Part shown: positions 17,906-27,202 of the stretch, in pieces
How positions within the stretch are numbered: position 1 is the first letter of the stretch
How the letters are laid out: each line of letters begins with the position of its first letter
DNA from: Terriglobia bacterium
GTDB taxonomy: Bacteria > Acidobacteriota > Terriglobia > Bryobacterales > Bryobacteraceae
Assembly (NCBI GenBank): GCA_020073145.1
Contig: JAIQFS010000016.1
Coordinates: forward strand, 1 to 64,000
Direction of reading: 5' to 3'
Length of the DNA: 64,000 bases
Program-made: the position numbers and the translations under genes
Notes under the pieces: model-generated
Seen by the model: the letters and a program-made list of their open reading frames with translations, nothing else
What the model was told of the DNA's origin: nothing
Databases searched by the model: none

Positions 17906-18680
17906 ATGCGCGCGGCTCTCGTTGCGGGTTTTCTCGTCCTGCAGATGTCCACAACGTTCGGCCAATCCGCCGGACGGCCACTTGCGTTTGATGTGGCGTC
18001 GGTGAAGACTAGCCAGCGCATTGTCGGGCCGGATGGCAATCATCGAGTTGCCTTCGAACCCTCCGGGATCACCGCCCGCAATGTCACATTGCGCCGCCTC
18101 GTGGCTGAGGCTTACCATCTGCAATTGCAGCAGGTGCTCGGACCCCGCTGGCTCGACGAGAACGAGTACGAGCTCGAAGCAAAGACCAGCGGCCCTGTCG
18201 CGAGGGAACGACTGGCGCTAATGCTCCAAACCCTCTTGACGGAGCGATTCCGGCTGACTCAGCATCACGAGATCCGAGAGCTTCGCGTCTACGAGCTGTT
18301 GACTGACAAAACCGTCCTGAAGATCCACCCGGTCGAGGGAGGAGGGGCTCCCAGCGTTGGGCCTGGCCTGCATTTCCGCGGAGACATGCGGCAGTTCGCG
18401 GATCTCTTGGCAGTCCAGCTCACGATTCCGGTTTCCGATGACCCGGGCCGGCCCGGTAGAGCGGGCGGCCCTCCGGTTCCGGTGTTGGATAAAACGGGCC
18501 TTGGAGGAATCTACGACTTCAGTCTTCAGTCTAGAGATCAAGCCGGAAGCCGGCGCTGATCCGTTCATCCTCTGGCAAAGGGTGTTACAGGGCGAACTGG
18601 GTCTTAGACTGGCCAGCCGGCGAGGCGCGGTGGACGTCCTGGTGATCGACAACGCCGAAAAAACCCCGACCGCGAACTGA
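17906..18680 (+). pseudogene. TIGR03435-family soil-associated protein, broken by a frameshift
   Basis: The gene begins with a signal peptide (MRAALVAGFLVLQMSTTFGQ; an ATG at 17897 is an alternative) and reads through a typical TIGR03435 body (FDVASVKTSQR, GITARNVTLRRLVAEAY, LMLQTLLTERFRL) to GLGGIYDFSLQ. The reading frame then shifts and ends at 18559. The missing C-terminus (KPEAGADPF, GELGLRLASRRG, VDVLVIDNAEK) continues in the +1 frame to 18680. A 7-base tandem repeat at the junction explains the shift; removing one copy restores YDFSLEIKPEAG. If real in the genome the gene is a very recent pseudogene or phase-variable; otherwise it is an assembly error. Confidence 0.85.
18518..18531 (+). 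repeat. 7-base tandem duplication (TTCAGTC twice) causing a frameshift
   Basis: TTCAGTC occurs at 18518-18524 and again at 18525-18531, directly at the point where the TIGR03435 reading frame is lost. A 7-base insertion shifts the frame by +1, which matches the observed frame change exactly. Confidence 0.9.
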
Positions 18681-18738
18681 AGAGTGCCTCGGGGATGCGA
18701 TCCCTTCGCAGTTGCGGCGGCTTGAGACGGCGGCCTCG

Positions 18739-19539
18739 TTAGCGCGGCCCAGCGCCTGCCCGGCCAAACCGGTACACCACGCCGCCGCCCACCCGAATGT
18801 TGTTTTGAGCCACGACGTAGTGGGTGAACACATAATCGGCAAATGGCTGAACCGCAAATCCGTGCCCCACCGGAACCTGCATTCCGCCGCCAAAAACCGC
18901 GGCCACGCTGTAAAGGCCAATCCCGCGGCTCATCGGCAGGCCGTTCGCTCCCACCAGTGCGTGCGCAAAAAACTGCCGGAAGGTGAACCGCGGCCCTCCC
19001 ACCAGCAAATAATCTTCAGTCTTGAGGCCGTACGTCCCGCTAAAATTGCCTTCCACTCCTACCCAACGGTTGACGTTGATGATGCTGGCGGTCTGCCATC
19101 CGTTGAATCCGAAGCGCCGGATCGCATCCACACTCAGATACGTGTACCCGCCAAAGACTTCCGCGCGCGAGAACCCCGGCTCCGCATGCAGGGGAAGTGG
19201 CGGCTCCGGATTGATGAACGCCGAACCCACCGGCCCGGCCCCTTGGGCCGGAAGCGCCGGCTCGACGGTGGCCCCCTCGGGCTGCGGACTCGGGTGATTC
19301 AACCGCTGTGCCATTGCCTTCACTACCGCCTCGGGCACGTGCGCCTGGCCCAGCGCGATCAGGTCCCCGGGGAGCAGGCCGAACTGGAAGGTGTCCGCCG
19401 CCCGGATCGTCTGAACGATCAGGTCCACTCCTACCCCGGCCTGAACCATGTGGATTACGGTTTCATTGGTGAGGCGTTCGTCGCCCAAGGCGGTCAGAAT
19501 CGAAACAAAGAACAGCAGGAGAATCCGAAGTGACCTCAT
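18739..19539 (-). CDS. Outer-membrane beta-barrel-like protein with N-terminal helical domain
   Basis: This 266-residue protein starts at the ATG at 19539 with a signal peptide (MRSLRILLLFFVSILTALG). A helical module follows (LTNETVIHMVQAGVGVDLIVQTIRAA, then VPEAVVKAMAQR), which resembles one in the gene at 36024-36575. After a proline-rich linker, residues ~130-266 form an OmpA/opacity-like barrel: EVFGGYTYLSVD, alternating strands such as VGVEGNFSGTYG, and FADYVFTHYVVAQNNIRVGGGVVYRFG at the end. It is expected in the outer membrane. Function unknown. It converges with the frameshifted TIGR03435 gene. Confidence 0.7.
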   Translation of the reverse strand: MRSLRILLLFFVSILTALGDERLTNETVIHMVQAGVGVDLIVQTIRAADTFQFGLLPGDLIALGQAHVPEAVVKAMAQRLNHPSPQPEGATVEPALPAQGAGPVGSAFINPEPPLPLHAEPGFSRAEVFGGYTYLSVDAIRRFGFNGWQTASIINVNRWVGVEGNFSGTYGLKTEDYLLVGGPRFTFRQFFAHALVGANGLPMSRGIGLYSVAAVFGGGMQVPVGHGFAVQPFADYVFTHYVVAQNNIRVGGGVVYRFGRAGAGPR

Positions 19540-19808
19540 GTTGCCACAATGGGGGAGGCCGATGCGCGATTCAAGCCCGAAAGGTACGGAGACGGTACTT
19601 TTGCTGGAGAACGCTCCGCCGCTTAGTACTCGGGATAGGGATCGCCTCCGCCCCCGCATTCTCGCCGTCACGAAGCGTGCGTCAGTGGGCGCGCCAATGA
19701 ATTCATCGGCGCAGTAATTTCTTCTCTCGCTCCGGATCCTCAATCCGCGCGAAGCGCCAACGCCGCCGCGCTTGCTCGTGTCAACCCTGTGCCCGTTACA
19801 CTAGGTTC

Positions 19809-20594
19809 ATGAAGCATCCGCGCGCCCGCTACGTTCTCCTCGCTTGGATGTGCGGCCCGCTCCTCGGGCAGGCGCCACCACCCGTCTTCGAAGTTGCGTC
19901 CATCCGCACCGGCGCTCCGTTTTCCATGGACCTGCTCCGCTCCGGAGGCATCGGCATCACGGTCGACCCGGGGCGCGTGACGATCCGGAGTTGGTCGCTG
20001 GCCGACTTCATCGGCGCGGCCTACCGGGTGAGGACCGACCAGATCGAAGGCCCCGATTGGATGGGCGCCGCGCGTTTCGACGTGCAGGCCAAGATGCCGG
20101 AAGGAACCACCGCCGCCCAGGTCCCGGAAATGCTCCAGGCGCTGCTGGCCGGGCGCTTCCAACTCCGGGTCCGCCGTGACCAAAAAGAAATGCCGGTCTA
20201 CGTTCTTTCCGTGAAGAAGGGTGGGCCGAGGCTGCAGGAGTCCCCACCCGGTGACGCTACTCCGTCCGGGTGCGTCATCATCGCCGGTGCTCATCGATCC
20301 TGCCAAAAGATGACCATGGCCGCGCTGGCGGACCTGCTCACGCAATTGAGCCGCATGTACGCCGCTATGCCCCCCGGCGGCATGCCGTGGGGGATTGAGG
20401 CCCCGACCGTCGACATGACCGGTCTCACAGGCGCCTACGACTTCCGGATGGACTACGGTCCCGGCACCGAGGAAACCGGTGGCGGCTCCGTCATGGATGC
20501 CGTCGACCGTCTCGGTCTCAAGCTGGACAAGCAAAAACGCTCCTATGATCGTATTGTCGTTGAATCCCTGGCGAAGGTTCCAACCGACAACTAG
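19809..20594 (+). CDS. TIGR03435-family soil-associated secreted protein
   Basis: This 261-residue protein is a complete TIGR03435 member: signal peptide, VFEVASIRTG near the N-terminus, RVTIRSWSLADFIGAAYRV, the EMLQALLAGRFQLRVRRDQ segment, YVLSVKKGGPRL, and the C-terminal GLTGAYDFRMDY, RLGLKLDKQKR and IVVESLAK. The family is abundant in Solibacter-like Acidobacteria; its function is unknown. It gives an intact reference for judging the broken copy at 17906-18680. It stands alone, with 269 bases upstream that show no other gene. Confidence 0.88.
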   Translation: MKHPRARYVLLAWMCGPLLGQAPPPVFEVASIRTGAPFSMDLLRSGGIGITVDPGRVTIRSWSLADFIGAAYRVRTDQIEGPDWMGAARFDVQAKMPEGTTAAQVPEMLQALLAGRFQLRVRRDQKEMPVYVLSVKKGGPRLQESPPGDATPSGCVIIAGAHRSCQKMTMAALADLLTQLSRMYAAMPPGGMPWGIEAPTVDMTGLTGAYDFRMDYGPGTEETGGGSVMDAVDRLGLKLDKQKRSYDRIVVESLAKVPTDN

Positions 20595-20629
20595 CGGGCG
20601 CCCCCGTGATCAACTGACTCCCTCGGCAG

Positions 20630-21673
20630 CTACTTTGCCGTCCGTTCGGCCTTCTCCTCCGCCCGCGCTCCCGCCAGAATCCCCGTCATTCCGAGATTCC
20701 CCTCGTGGCACGCGTACTCGAACACCGCATCCCGCGAGTGGCTTAACGGAATCACCACGCTCCAGGGTTTCGTCCATGTCGCCGGATCGTCGATCGTCAC
20801 TTCGTACTTCAAGGTTTCCGGTCCCGTTCGCGTGAAGCGCTCCGTCACGTGCAGCTTCTCGCTTGCGTTCATGAAGGCGCCAGCTTTGTAGTTGGTGGTA
20901 TCCACCACCAGGGTGTCGCCTTCCCAATGGCCGCGCGAATCTCCCAGCCAGCTGCGCATCGTTGACGGCAGATGCGGACGGGTGTCGAGTGGAATCATGC
21001 GGACATCGTGAATGGTCTCCATCTCGATCGCCACCGAGTCCGCCGATTGGACGATCTGATAGTAGCTGTTGTATCCTGCGCCCAGCCGGGGCGCGCCGAA
21101 CGTGATGCAGCGCTCGCTGAGCGACCGGTCCTCGGGGCCTTCCGGCCGGCTGTTGCGCACGGCCGCCGTGGCGGCCTGTCGCTTCTGCCCCTCGGGCGTC
21201 AGGGCCGGCAGCCGTCCGTCCGGAGGATCGGTGATCAGCGACGTTCGATTGTCGAAGTTCCTCTCCACCAACCAGACCGAGCTATAATCGCCGGTCCCGC
21301 CATCCACGCTCTGGAAGCCCGCCTTCTCTCCCTTGACGTTCTGCAACACGCTGACGAACACGCTGTCGCCGAACGCGGCGTCGGAATTACCGCCGTCGAA
21401 CAGTTCGTGCGCTTTTCGCTTGAGCGCCGCCACTTCCTGTTCGGTCAGATACGGCCGCCCCGCCAATTCCTTAGGCCGCTCCAGCGGCGTGGCGTTGTTG
21501 TTCGCCCAGACCCCCTGCAGATCCGGCCGGCCGTCGGCGGTTCGCGGCGGCGTCCAGGTCTTCGTCTCAGCCTGGGCGGGTTTCGCGGGGCTCGGCTGAG
21601 CGATGGCGGCTCCCGCGAGCAGCCCGAGAACTACGCCTGCCATACCGATGAAAGTGAGGTTTCGAAAGTGCAT
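20630..21673 (-). CDS. Secreted protein of the 'TADGRPDLQGVW' family, unknown function
   Basis: This 347-residue protein starts at the ATG at 21673, which has GGGAGGG five bases upstream; a TTG seven codons earlier is less likely. The signal peptide ends near AAIAQ. The mature protein opens with the PRTADGRPDLQGVWANNN segment common to a large acidobacterial family, followed by a charged helix (LTEQEVAALKRKAHEL). Its C-terminal half shares WEGDTLVVDTTNY and LHVTERFTR with the gene at 2458-3264. No catalytic motif was recognised. Probably periplasmic. Confidence 0.7.
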   Translation of the reverse strand: MHFRNLTFIGMAGVVLGLLAGAAIAQPSPAKPAQAETKTWTPPRTADGRPDLQGVWANNNATPLERPKELAGRPYLTEQEVAALKRKAHELFDGGNSDAAFGDSVFVSVLQNVKGEKAGFQSVDGGTGDYSSVWLVERNFDNRTSLITDPPDGRLPALTPEGQKRQAATAAVRNSRPEGPEDRSLSERCITFGAPRLGAGYNSYYQIVQSADSVAIEMETIHDVRMIPLDTRPHLPSTMRSWLGDSRGHWEGDTLVVDTTNYKAGAFMNASEKLHVTERFTRTGPETLKYEVTIDDPATWTKPWSVVIPLSHSRDAVFEYACHEGNLGMTGILAGARAEEKAERTAK

Positions 21674-21886
21674 CTCGCCCTCCCTGTCGGACAAGTATAT
21701 ACAACCCGGAACGGGAAGGGGAGCCCGCTACGCGCGGCGGCTGTGTCCAAGGTCCGGCAGGTCAGTTCTGGATGGTGGGGGAGGGGAGTCTAAGGCGGGG
21801 AGGTTTGCTTGCCTGGCGTTCCGCTGATTCTGCTCGCGCGGGAGATTCGTCCCCGTTTCGGTCCGATCTCCCGCGCGAACCCCGTC

Positions 21887-24133
21887 CTATTTCACGCCGC
21901 CGTCATCGGCGTCGCCGTCCGGCTCGTGATTGCCTGTGTTTCCGCCTTTCGGCACGTGGCAGGTGAACGTCGCGGCGGTCGTGTCGCCGGTGCTGTTGGT
22001 GGCGTTCGCGGTCACGGTGTAGATGCGGCCGTTCCCGCTATCCAGCCGGGTCGCCCTCAGTTGAACGACGCGCGGATCGAGGCCCGTCCCCGTGATCACG
22101 ATGTCGTCCACGCCGGCATCGGGAGGCTCGTTGCTCGTCCCTGTCACCGTGAAGGTCGTGGCTTGCGTCGCCTTCAGCTTGGCTACCGTCACCAGGTTGT
22201 TGTTCGGCCACAAGATGCACTGGCGCGGCGCGCCCGTGATCGCCGGGCCCGCGCTGTCGAACTTGACCGTCTTCGTCACGCGGGCGCTCACGTTGCCCGC
22301 GTTGTCGCGGCACACGCCGGTGGCGGTGTGCGCCCCGCCGGCGCTCAGCGTCACCGGTCCGGTGCACGAACCGAGTCCCGACAGGCTGTCGGTGCCGGTG
22401 AAGGTGACGGTGACGTTCGTATGAGACACGCCGGTGGCATCGGGAGCCGGGTCGACGGTGGCTGTCGCCGTCGGATCCGTCTTGTCGATCATCACCACCA
22501 GTGTCTTCGCGGTCTCGCTGTTCCCCGCCTGGTCTGTGCTGAAATACGTCACCGTGGTGGTTCCTTCGGTCGTGAGCGGAATGTACGCCGCCCGGCCGGC
22601 CGCCACGCGGCTCCCGGTCTCGGCGCCGCTCCAGCTGATGTTGATCTGCTTCACTCCGCTACCGCCCGGATTGTCTTGAGCGTAGAAGACCACCGCCACG
22701 TTCGAGTGGTTCCAGCCCTTGCTGTTTGGCTCCGGCACTACGCGGCCCGTGGTGGTCGGCGCGGTGGTGTCGGGAGCCAGCGTGGCGCTGGCTTCATTCG
22801 ACTGGCACGTTTCCGCACCTGTCACACCGGCCTCGCGCACCACATAGAAGTACGTGTGGCCCGGAGCTGCCGATTCATCCACAAAGTCGGTCGACCACCC
22901 CGGCCTCTTTCCAGCCAGCGCGTATCCGCTGCCCGAAGTCGTGCTGCGGTAAATGTTGTAGTGATCGGTGGCGGCCTTGGGCCACGTCAGCCGGATGTCT
23001 CCGCTCGTCGTGACAGCCGCCGTCAAGCCTGTGATGCACGCGCAAGCCGAATTCACAACCACCTGAGTGGAAGCCGTGCCGGTCAGGTTTGCCAGACCGC
23101 TGCTCGGGAAGGAAGCCGCGGTTGACGCCGTGACTCGAAGCTGCGCCGTATATGTGCCCGGCCCCAGGTGCGTGTAGAACGCGGTCACGTCCGGTTGCGG
23201 TCCCGTCGCATCGGTAAACGTGCCCGACCCGTTCAGGTCCCACGCGTATTGGATAATCGAGTCCGGCGTCTTTCCGGGGTCGCTCTTTCCCAACTCCGGA
23301 TCCGTCGAATGCGACCCATCCAGCAGCCACGGTTTGGATTCCGTGCAGAAACTGTACGGTCCCCCGGGGTTCGCCACCGGCGGCGCCGGCGGGTCCGCTG
23401 GAGGATCGGGCTTCACCGGGATAAACGAGTTGGCCAGCAGGGTGAAGAAGGCGGGGTTGTTCAAGCCCAGTTCATTGCCCCCCATCCCGCCGGGATAGAA
23501 ATTGAGGTTGACCACGCCATTCTGGCTGCGCGCGATCAAGTCGATGGCGCCGCTGCCCGTGCCGTCGGCAGCCAACAGGGTCGCCCCCGTCGCCAGTCCC
23601 GGATGCGCGAAGTATTGGTTTTCGAAATAGAAGGTAGTGGTAAGGTCCAGCCCGGTGAAAATTGGATCGCCGGTCACGATCGGCGTGATCGTGCCGCTCA
23701 CGTCTCCGTTGACACCCACGTTGGTCAGGCCCGCGTAGGGCGGCGTCATGATCTTGCCCCCGAGTTCCGGATCCGGAAGGACGAACACACTCGTCGGGTT
23801 CGGGGTGATGTGACTGAATGCGTAGTTGGCAATCGTCAGGCGCCCGCCCTGATCGAAATAACTGGCCAGCACGTCACCCAGCGCCACCTTATCGGCCGGC
23901 GCGGCCGCTGTCCACACCAGCACATCCGTATAAGAGTGCAGCACGTCGATCGTGGGAGTGCTCAGCTGCGTGTCGATGATGTCGACGGCCGTGAATTTCC
24001 CAGTAGCCATCATGGCAGTCTGTACGGCGGTCTCGTTCATCGTGCTGTCCGCGGCCACCAGGGCTAACGTATCCGCGTGTACGGCGCCGGCGGCCATCGC
24101 CAGCGCGAATCCAAGTTGAACAGCGGTTTTCAT
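21887..24133 (-). CDS. Large secreted surface protein with PKD, Fn3 and Ig-like repeats
   Basis: This 748-residue protein has a signal peptide (cut near VHA) and starts five bases after GGGAGG. Residues ~20-240 form an unassigned alpha/beta region resembling ThuA/GATase-like folds (DVLVWTAA, GGRLTIANYAF). Then comes a PKD-like domain (~250-365, with WDLNGSGTFTDATG), an Fn3-like domain (~370-455, IRLTWPKAATDHYNIYRS), and two Ig-like 'YFSTDQAGNSE'-type repeats (~460-640), followed by a final strand-rich part with two Cys. No PEP-CTERM, LPXTG or obvious C-terminal anchor is present; the tail is acidic. Probably cell-surface or secreted adhesion-type protein. Confidence 0.75.
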   Translation of the reverse strand: MKTAVQLGFALAMAAGAVHADTLALVAADSTMNETAVQTAMMATGKFTAVDIIDTQLSTPTIDVLHSYTDVLVWTAAAPADKVALGDVLASYFDQGGRLTIANYAFSHITPNPTSVFVLPDPELGGKIMTPPYAGLTNVGVNGDVSGTITPIVTGDPIFTGLDLTTTFYFENQYFAHPGLATGATLLAADGTGSGAIDLIARSQNGVVNLNFYPGGMGGNELGLNNPAFFTLLANSFIPVKPDPPADPPAPPVANPGGPYSFCTESKPWLLDGSHSTDPELGKSDPGKTPDSIIQYAWDLNGSGTFTDATGPQPDVTAFYTHLGPGTYTAQLRVTASTAASFPSSGLANLTGTASTQVVVNSACACITGLTAAVTTSGDIRLTWPKAATDHYNIYRSTTSGSGYALAGKRPGWSTDFVDESAAPGHTYFYVVREAGVTGAETCQSNEASATLAPDTTAPTTTGRVVPEPNSKGWNHSNVAVVFYAQDNPGGSGVKQINISWSGAETGSRVAAGRAAYIPLTTEGTTTVTYFSTDQAGNSETAKTLVVMIDKTDPTATATVDPAPDATGVSHTNVTVTFTGTDSLSGLGSCTGPVTLSAGGAHTATGVCRDNAGNVSARVTKTVKFDSAGPAITGAPRQCILWPNNNLVTVAKLKATQATTFTVTGTSNEPPDAGVDDIVITGTGLDPRVVQLRATRLDSGNGRIYTVTANATNSTGDTTAATFTCHVPKGGNTGNHEPDGDADDGGVK

Positions 24134-24438
24134 TTTGGCCTCCCGATCGGCATTTCAGATTGGTAGGAGCGGCCTGTTACCGACTGCGTGTTTCCCGCAT
24201 CCACGTTGGTAGAGTACCGGTACCGGTTGGGTGACTCAAGCTATCCAACTATGACAGGGGTACTGACATATATCGCGTTAATTATCGAAGCGGGGCTCTG
24301 GAATTGTTCCCTGAAGTGAACGAGTTACCGTGTCTGGGTCGGGGGCTTCCCGGATCGATGTTAACTAATCCGCGCTGGCTGATGGAGTCAATCTACACTC
24401 AGGGTGACAATCCGCCGATCGACATACAGACACAGGTT
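24134..24438. other. 305-base intergenic region
   Basis: No gene is supported here. It separates the surface protein (minus) from the small membrane protein (plus), so both promoters should lie inside. The only clear structure is ACCGGTACCGGT at 24216-24227, a perfect 12-base palindrome made of two copies of ACCGGT, about 85 bases upstream of the surface-protein start. It could be an operator. Confidence 0.5.
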
Positions 24439-24585
24439 ATGCGCTTTGACAAAAGACTGTTCTTTCCGGCACTCTTATTTGCCGGCAATCTGGGCGCCGT
24501 CTTCGCCTGTATCCTCGCGGGAGATTGGAGGCGTGCCGCCTACTGGGCCGCTTCGTCGGTCTGCATCGCGTGCGTCAGCCTGTAG
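24439..24585 (+). CDS. Small membrane protein
   Basis: An ATG at 24439 opens a 48-residue frame with one or two hydrophobic helices (LFFPALLFAGNLGAVFACI, and AAYWAASSVCIACVSL) separated by a short basic loop (GDWRRA). The frame is open upstream to 24304, but that part looks noncoding. No clear ribosome binding site was seen. Composition fits a real small inner-membrane protein, but there is no family support. Confidence 0.4.
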   Translation: MRFDKRLFFPALLFAGNLGAVFACILAGDWRRAAYWAASSVCIACVSL

Positions 24586-24625
24586 ACGCGGGCGGCGTCG
24601 GCGCCGGGCCGCTGCTCCAAAACGG

Positions 24626-25657
24626 CTAGACACTCCCGTTCAGCCGGAGTTCCGTGGCAGGGGTCTGGCTACCGCCTGCCGCTGGCCACCACGTGTGGAG
24701 ATGCACCAATGCCAGAATGCTAGCTTGCAACACCGCGGCGTGTCCCAGCACTAACGCGAGAAAGGGAATTGGAGTCGCGAGCAGCGTGCCGATCGCCCAT
24801 TCCGAAGGTCTTCGCGATCGCCGTCGCCACGGGCTCTGCAGCCGCGCTCCGCCAGACTGCAGCCACCACTGAAGCGGCGATCAGTCCGGCCAAAACCATG
24901 CCCCCGGTGGTCTGCGTAAGGGCGCGCAATCCGGGCATGGCCTCGAGATGAGGGTGCATCTGGCTGTTCGCCAGAATTGAAAGCCATTGGAAGGGCCAGT
25001 CCCTCGGAGCCACCGCGAAGCTCCACAGGATCAGGGAAGCCGCTCCCACCGTGGCCCCCGCCAGGAAGCGAACATCTTTTCGCAGGGCCATCACGAGTGG
25101 CACGAAAATCACCAAGTGCGGCTTGCCCAGGCAGAGCGAGAAAACCGCTCCCGCCAGAAACGGCCGATTCTGCTTTACCAGCGCTGTGGTGGCGCCGACG
25201 AAAAATAATACCAGGCCCACGTCCTGAGCCAGCGAGATTACCCAAATGACCGGGAGGAAGATCAGGCCCACTGCCACCAGCGCCGGCTTCGGGCCGGGCC
25301 ACAGCTACGGGAATCCGGCGATGGCAAGGCTTACGTGGCCCTCCAAATCGCGAGCGCCACGGGAAATTCCAGCCAGGCTAGCGGCTTGGTCAGAACCGCG
25401 AAGTAAGGCATCCGCGTGTAGTAGAGGCGTGCTTCCTCCACTCGCGCGTGTAAGGAACGCGCGACTTGCGTGAAACCGTGAGGGTCGTAGAGGGAGTGCG
25501 GTCCAATCTTGGCGCCTGCGTACAAATTGAAGAATTCATTGTTCACGGGATCCACGGTCGACCAGAATAGGGCGAAGAGCCCCGCCGAGATCGCTGCCAA
25601 CGCCGCAATCCGAACGAGTTTCCCGAGCGGGCCCGGAGGACTCTGACCGATATTCAT
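24626..25657 (-). pseudogene. Degraded GT87/DUF2029-type membrane glycosyltransferase
   Basis: Three segments in different frames line up in order as one polytopic protein. The N-terminal part starts at the ATG at 25657 (MNIGQSPPGP) and runs to AIWRAT with a stop at 25331. The middle part (WPGPKPALVAVGLIFLPVIW, LAQDVGLVLFFVG, LGKPHLVIFVPLVMAL) lies in another frame, just after an in-frame TAG near 25306. The C-terminal membrane part (SEWAIGTLLATPIPFLALV, then AAVLQASILALVHLH) is in a third frame ending with TAG at 24626-24628. The 'N...G...Q' helix and the layout fit DUF2029 transferases. At least two frameshifts and a nonsense codon make it nonfunctional as read. Confidence 0.7.
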
Positions 25658-25684
25658 GAAGGTCTCGTCTCTCATCACGGCGCA

Positions 25685-27184
25685 TCACTCGGGCGGCGTC
25701 CAGACAGTCACCAGAAGCGCCGCCTGCGCCTGGTCCGAGGTCTTCGAGAAGCCGCGCTGTGCGAGCTCTCCGGACAGCCACTCCTGCCACTGCACCGCGT
25801 TGGTCAATCCCCAGCCAATGAACGAAACCTGTGTCCGTTGGGCGGCCAGCCGCCGCACAATCGCCTGCATGTACTCCTTCTCCTCGGCGCCGAACCGAAA
25901 CGGAACAATGTCTGAATTCTCCGAAGAAATGTCCGGGCGAAACAAGGCAACCGGCGCCGCGAAATACTCCTGCCGCTTGGGTTGCTGCAGCCACTGCAGC
26001 CTCGCGGTCTCGGCAAGTCCCGGGTAGATCAGATAGTGGCCGGCATTGGGAAGCGTTCGCGCCGCGGCGCTCCAGTCCTGGCCGAGATAGTTCAGCACGT
26101 AGCCCGGAACCACTGCCGTGCGGGCTGCCAGCAGCATTCCGAAAATGACTCCGGTGAGGACCGCTCCCTGCCGTAAGCGCGGAGATTCGAAGCCTTCGAT
26201 CAACCAAGCCCATACCAGAACGCCTCCGATCAGCGAGGGAAGCAGATAGCGGCTCAAAAACATATTAGTCACTGTGAGCCGCGACACGGCAAAATAGAAC
26301 ACGGCCGGCACAATCAAGAGCAACAACCCCACCTTCGGCACGTCTCGGTTGCACGCTAGCGGGCGCCATCGGACGCTCGAACCAGCGAGCCACTCGACCC
26401 CGACGATCAAGATGAGGGTCAGCAGCAGGAAGCCGGGAAGGCCGATCAACAGCAGGCTGATCCACTCCGGTTCCGACTGCGAAGAGAGCCATCGGCTCTG
26501 CCGAGCCATCTCGCGCAATTGCGAAGCAAGCGGCAGCAGCAGCAAAATCCCGACGGAGCCACAGATCCCGACCTGCAGGAATTGCGTGCGGGAACGGCCG
26601 ACGAACGTCTTCACCGCGTACAACGCTTCCAGCGCCACCGGCACTAGGAACAGATAATGGAAATACCCAACTGCCACCCCGCAGGCCGTCCAGGCAAGGC
26701 CGTGTTGCAGCCGGCCGGATTTCAGCCAGCGGAAGAAGCACAGCAATCCGGCGCTCTCCAACAACATGGCGATTGCGTACGGCCGCGCGCTGGGGATGTC
26801 AATCGCCACCTGCGGCAGGCTGACGAAGAGGGCGGCCAAAGTCAAGCCGAAGCGGGGGCCGGACACTTCTCTTCCAAGGCGATCCAGGACGAAGACCGTG
26901 ATCAGCCCCGCTGCTAGGCAGGGCAGACGAAACGCGGGCCCGGACGTGGCTCCCAGAGCCAGCGGCACCCACTCCAGCATGGAAAAAGCAAAGGACTGCA
27001 GGCTGATGAAGCATCTGGGAATGATCTGGCCGAAGCCGGCGTGGATCACGTAGAAGATGGCGCACTCGTCGAGCCAGAATCCATTCCACAGCGGCAGCAC
27101 ACACAGGAACAGAACCGCCACCGCCAGCAGGGACCAGAGGATGGGCGTGTAGTAGTCGCGTTCGGACTGCGGCTGCTCCGCCAT
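25685..27184 (-). CDS. GT39/ArnT-type polytopic glycosyltransferase
   Basis: This 499-residue protein has around ten membrane helices and the hallmark first periplasmic loop of the GT-C fold, with the acidic pair in FWLDECAIFY (about residues 37-46) that binds the lipid-phosphate sugar donor. A hydrophilic C-terminal domain (~390-499) faces the periplasm. Such enzymes move sugars from polyprenyl-phosphate to proteins or lipids at the outer face of the inner membrane. It lies 18 bases after OPT and 27 bases before the degraded GT87 gene, so it may come from a surface-glycan locus. Acceptor unknown. Confidence 0.75.
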   Translation of the reverse strand: MAEQPQSERDYYTPILWSLLAVAVLFLCVLPLWNGFWLDECAIFYVIHAGFGQIIPRCFISLQSFAFSMLEWVPLALGATSGPAFRLPCLAAGLITVFVLDRLGREVSGPRFGLTLAALFVSLPQVAIDIPSARPYAIAMLLESAGLLCFFRWLKSGRLQHGLAWTACGVAVGYFHYLFLVPVALEALYAVKTFVGRSRTQFLQVGICGSVGILLLLPLASQLREMARQSRWLSSQSEPEWISLLLIGLPGFLLLTLILIVGVEWLAGSSVRWRPLACNRDVPKVGLLLLIVPAVFYFAVSRLTVTNMFLSRYLLPSLIGGVLVWAWLIEGFESPRLRQGAVLTGVIFGMLLAARTAVVPGYVLNYLGQDWSAAARTLPNAGHYLIYPGLAETARLQWLQQPKRQEYFAAPVALFRPDISSENSDIVPFRFGAEEKEYMQAIVRRLAAQRTQVSFIGWGLTNAVQWQEWLSGELAQRGFSKTSDQAQAALLVTVWTPPE

Positions 27185-27202
27185 GCGAGAAACGTCCCCT
27201 CC

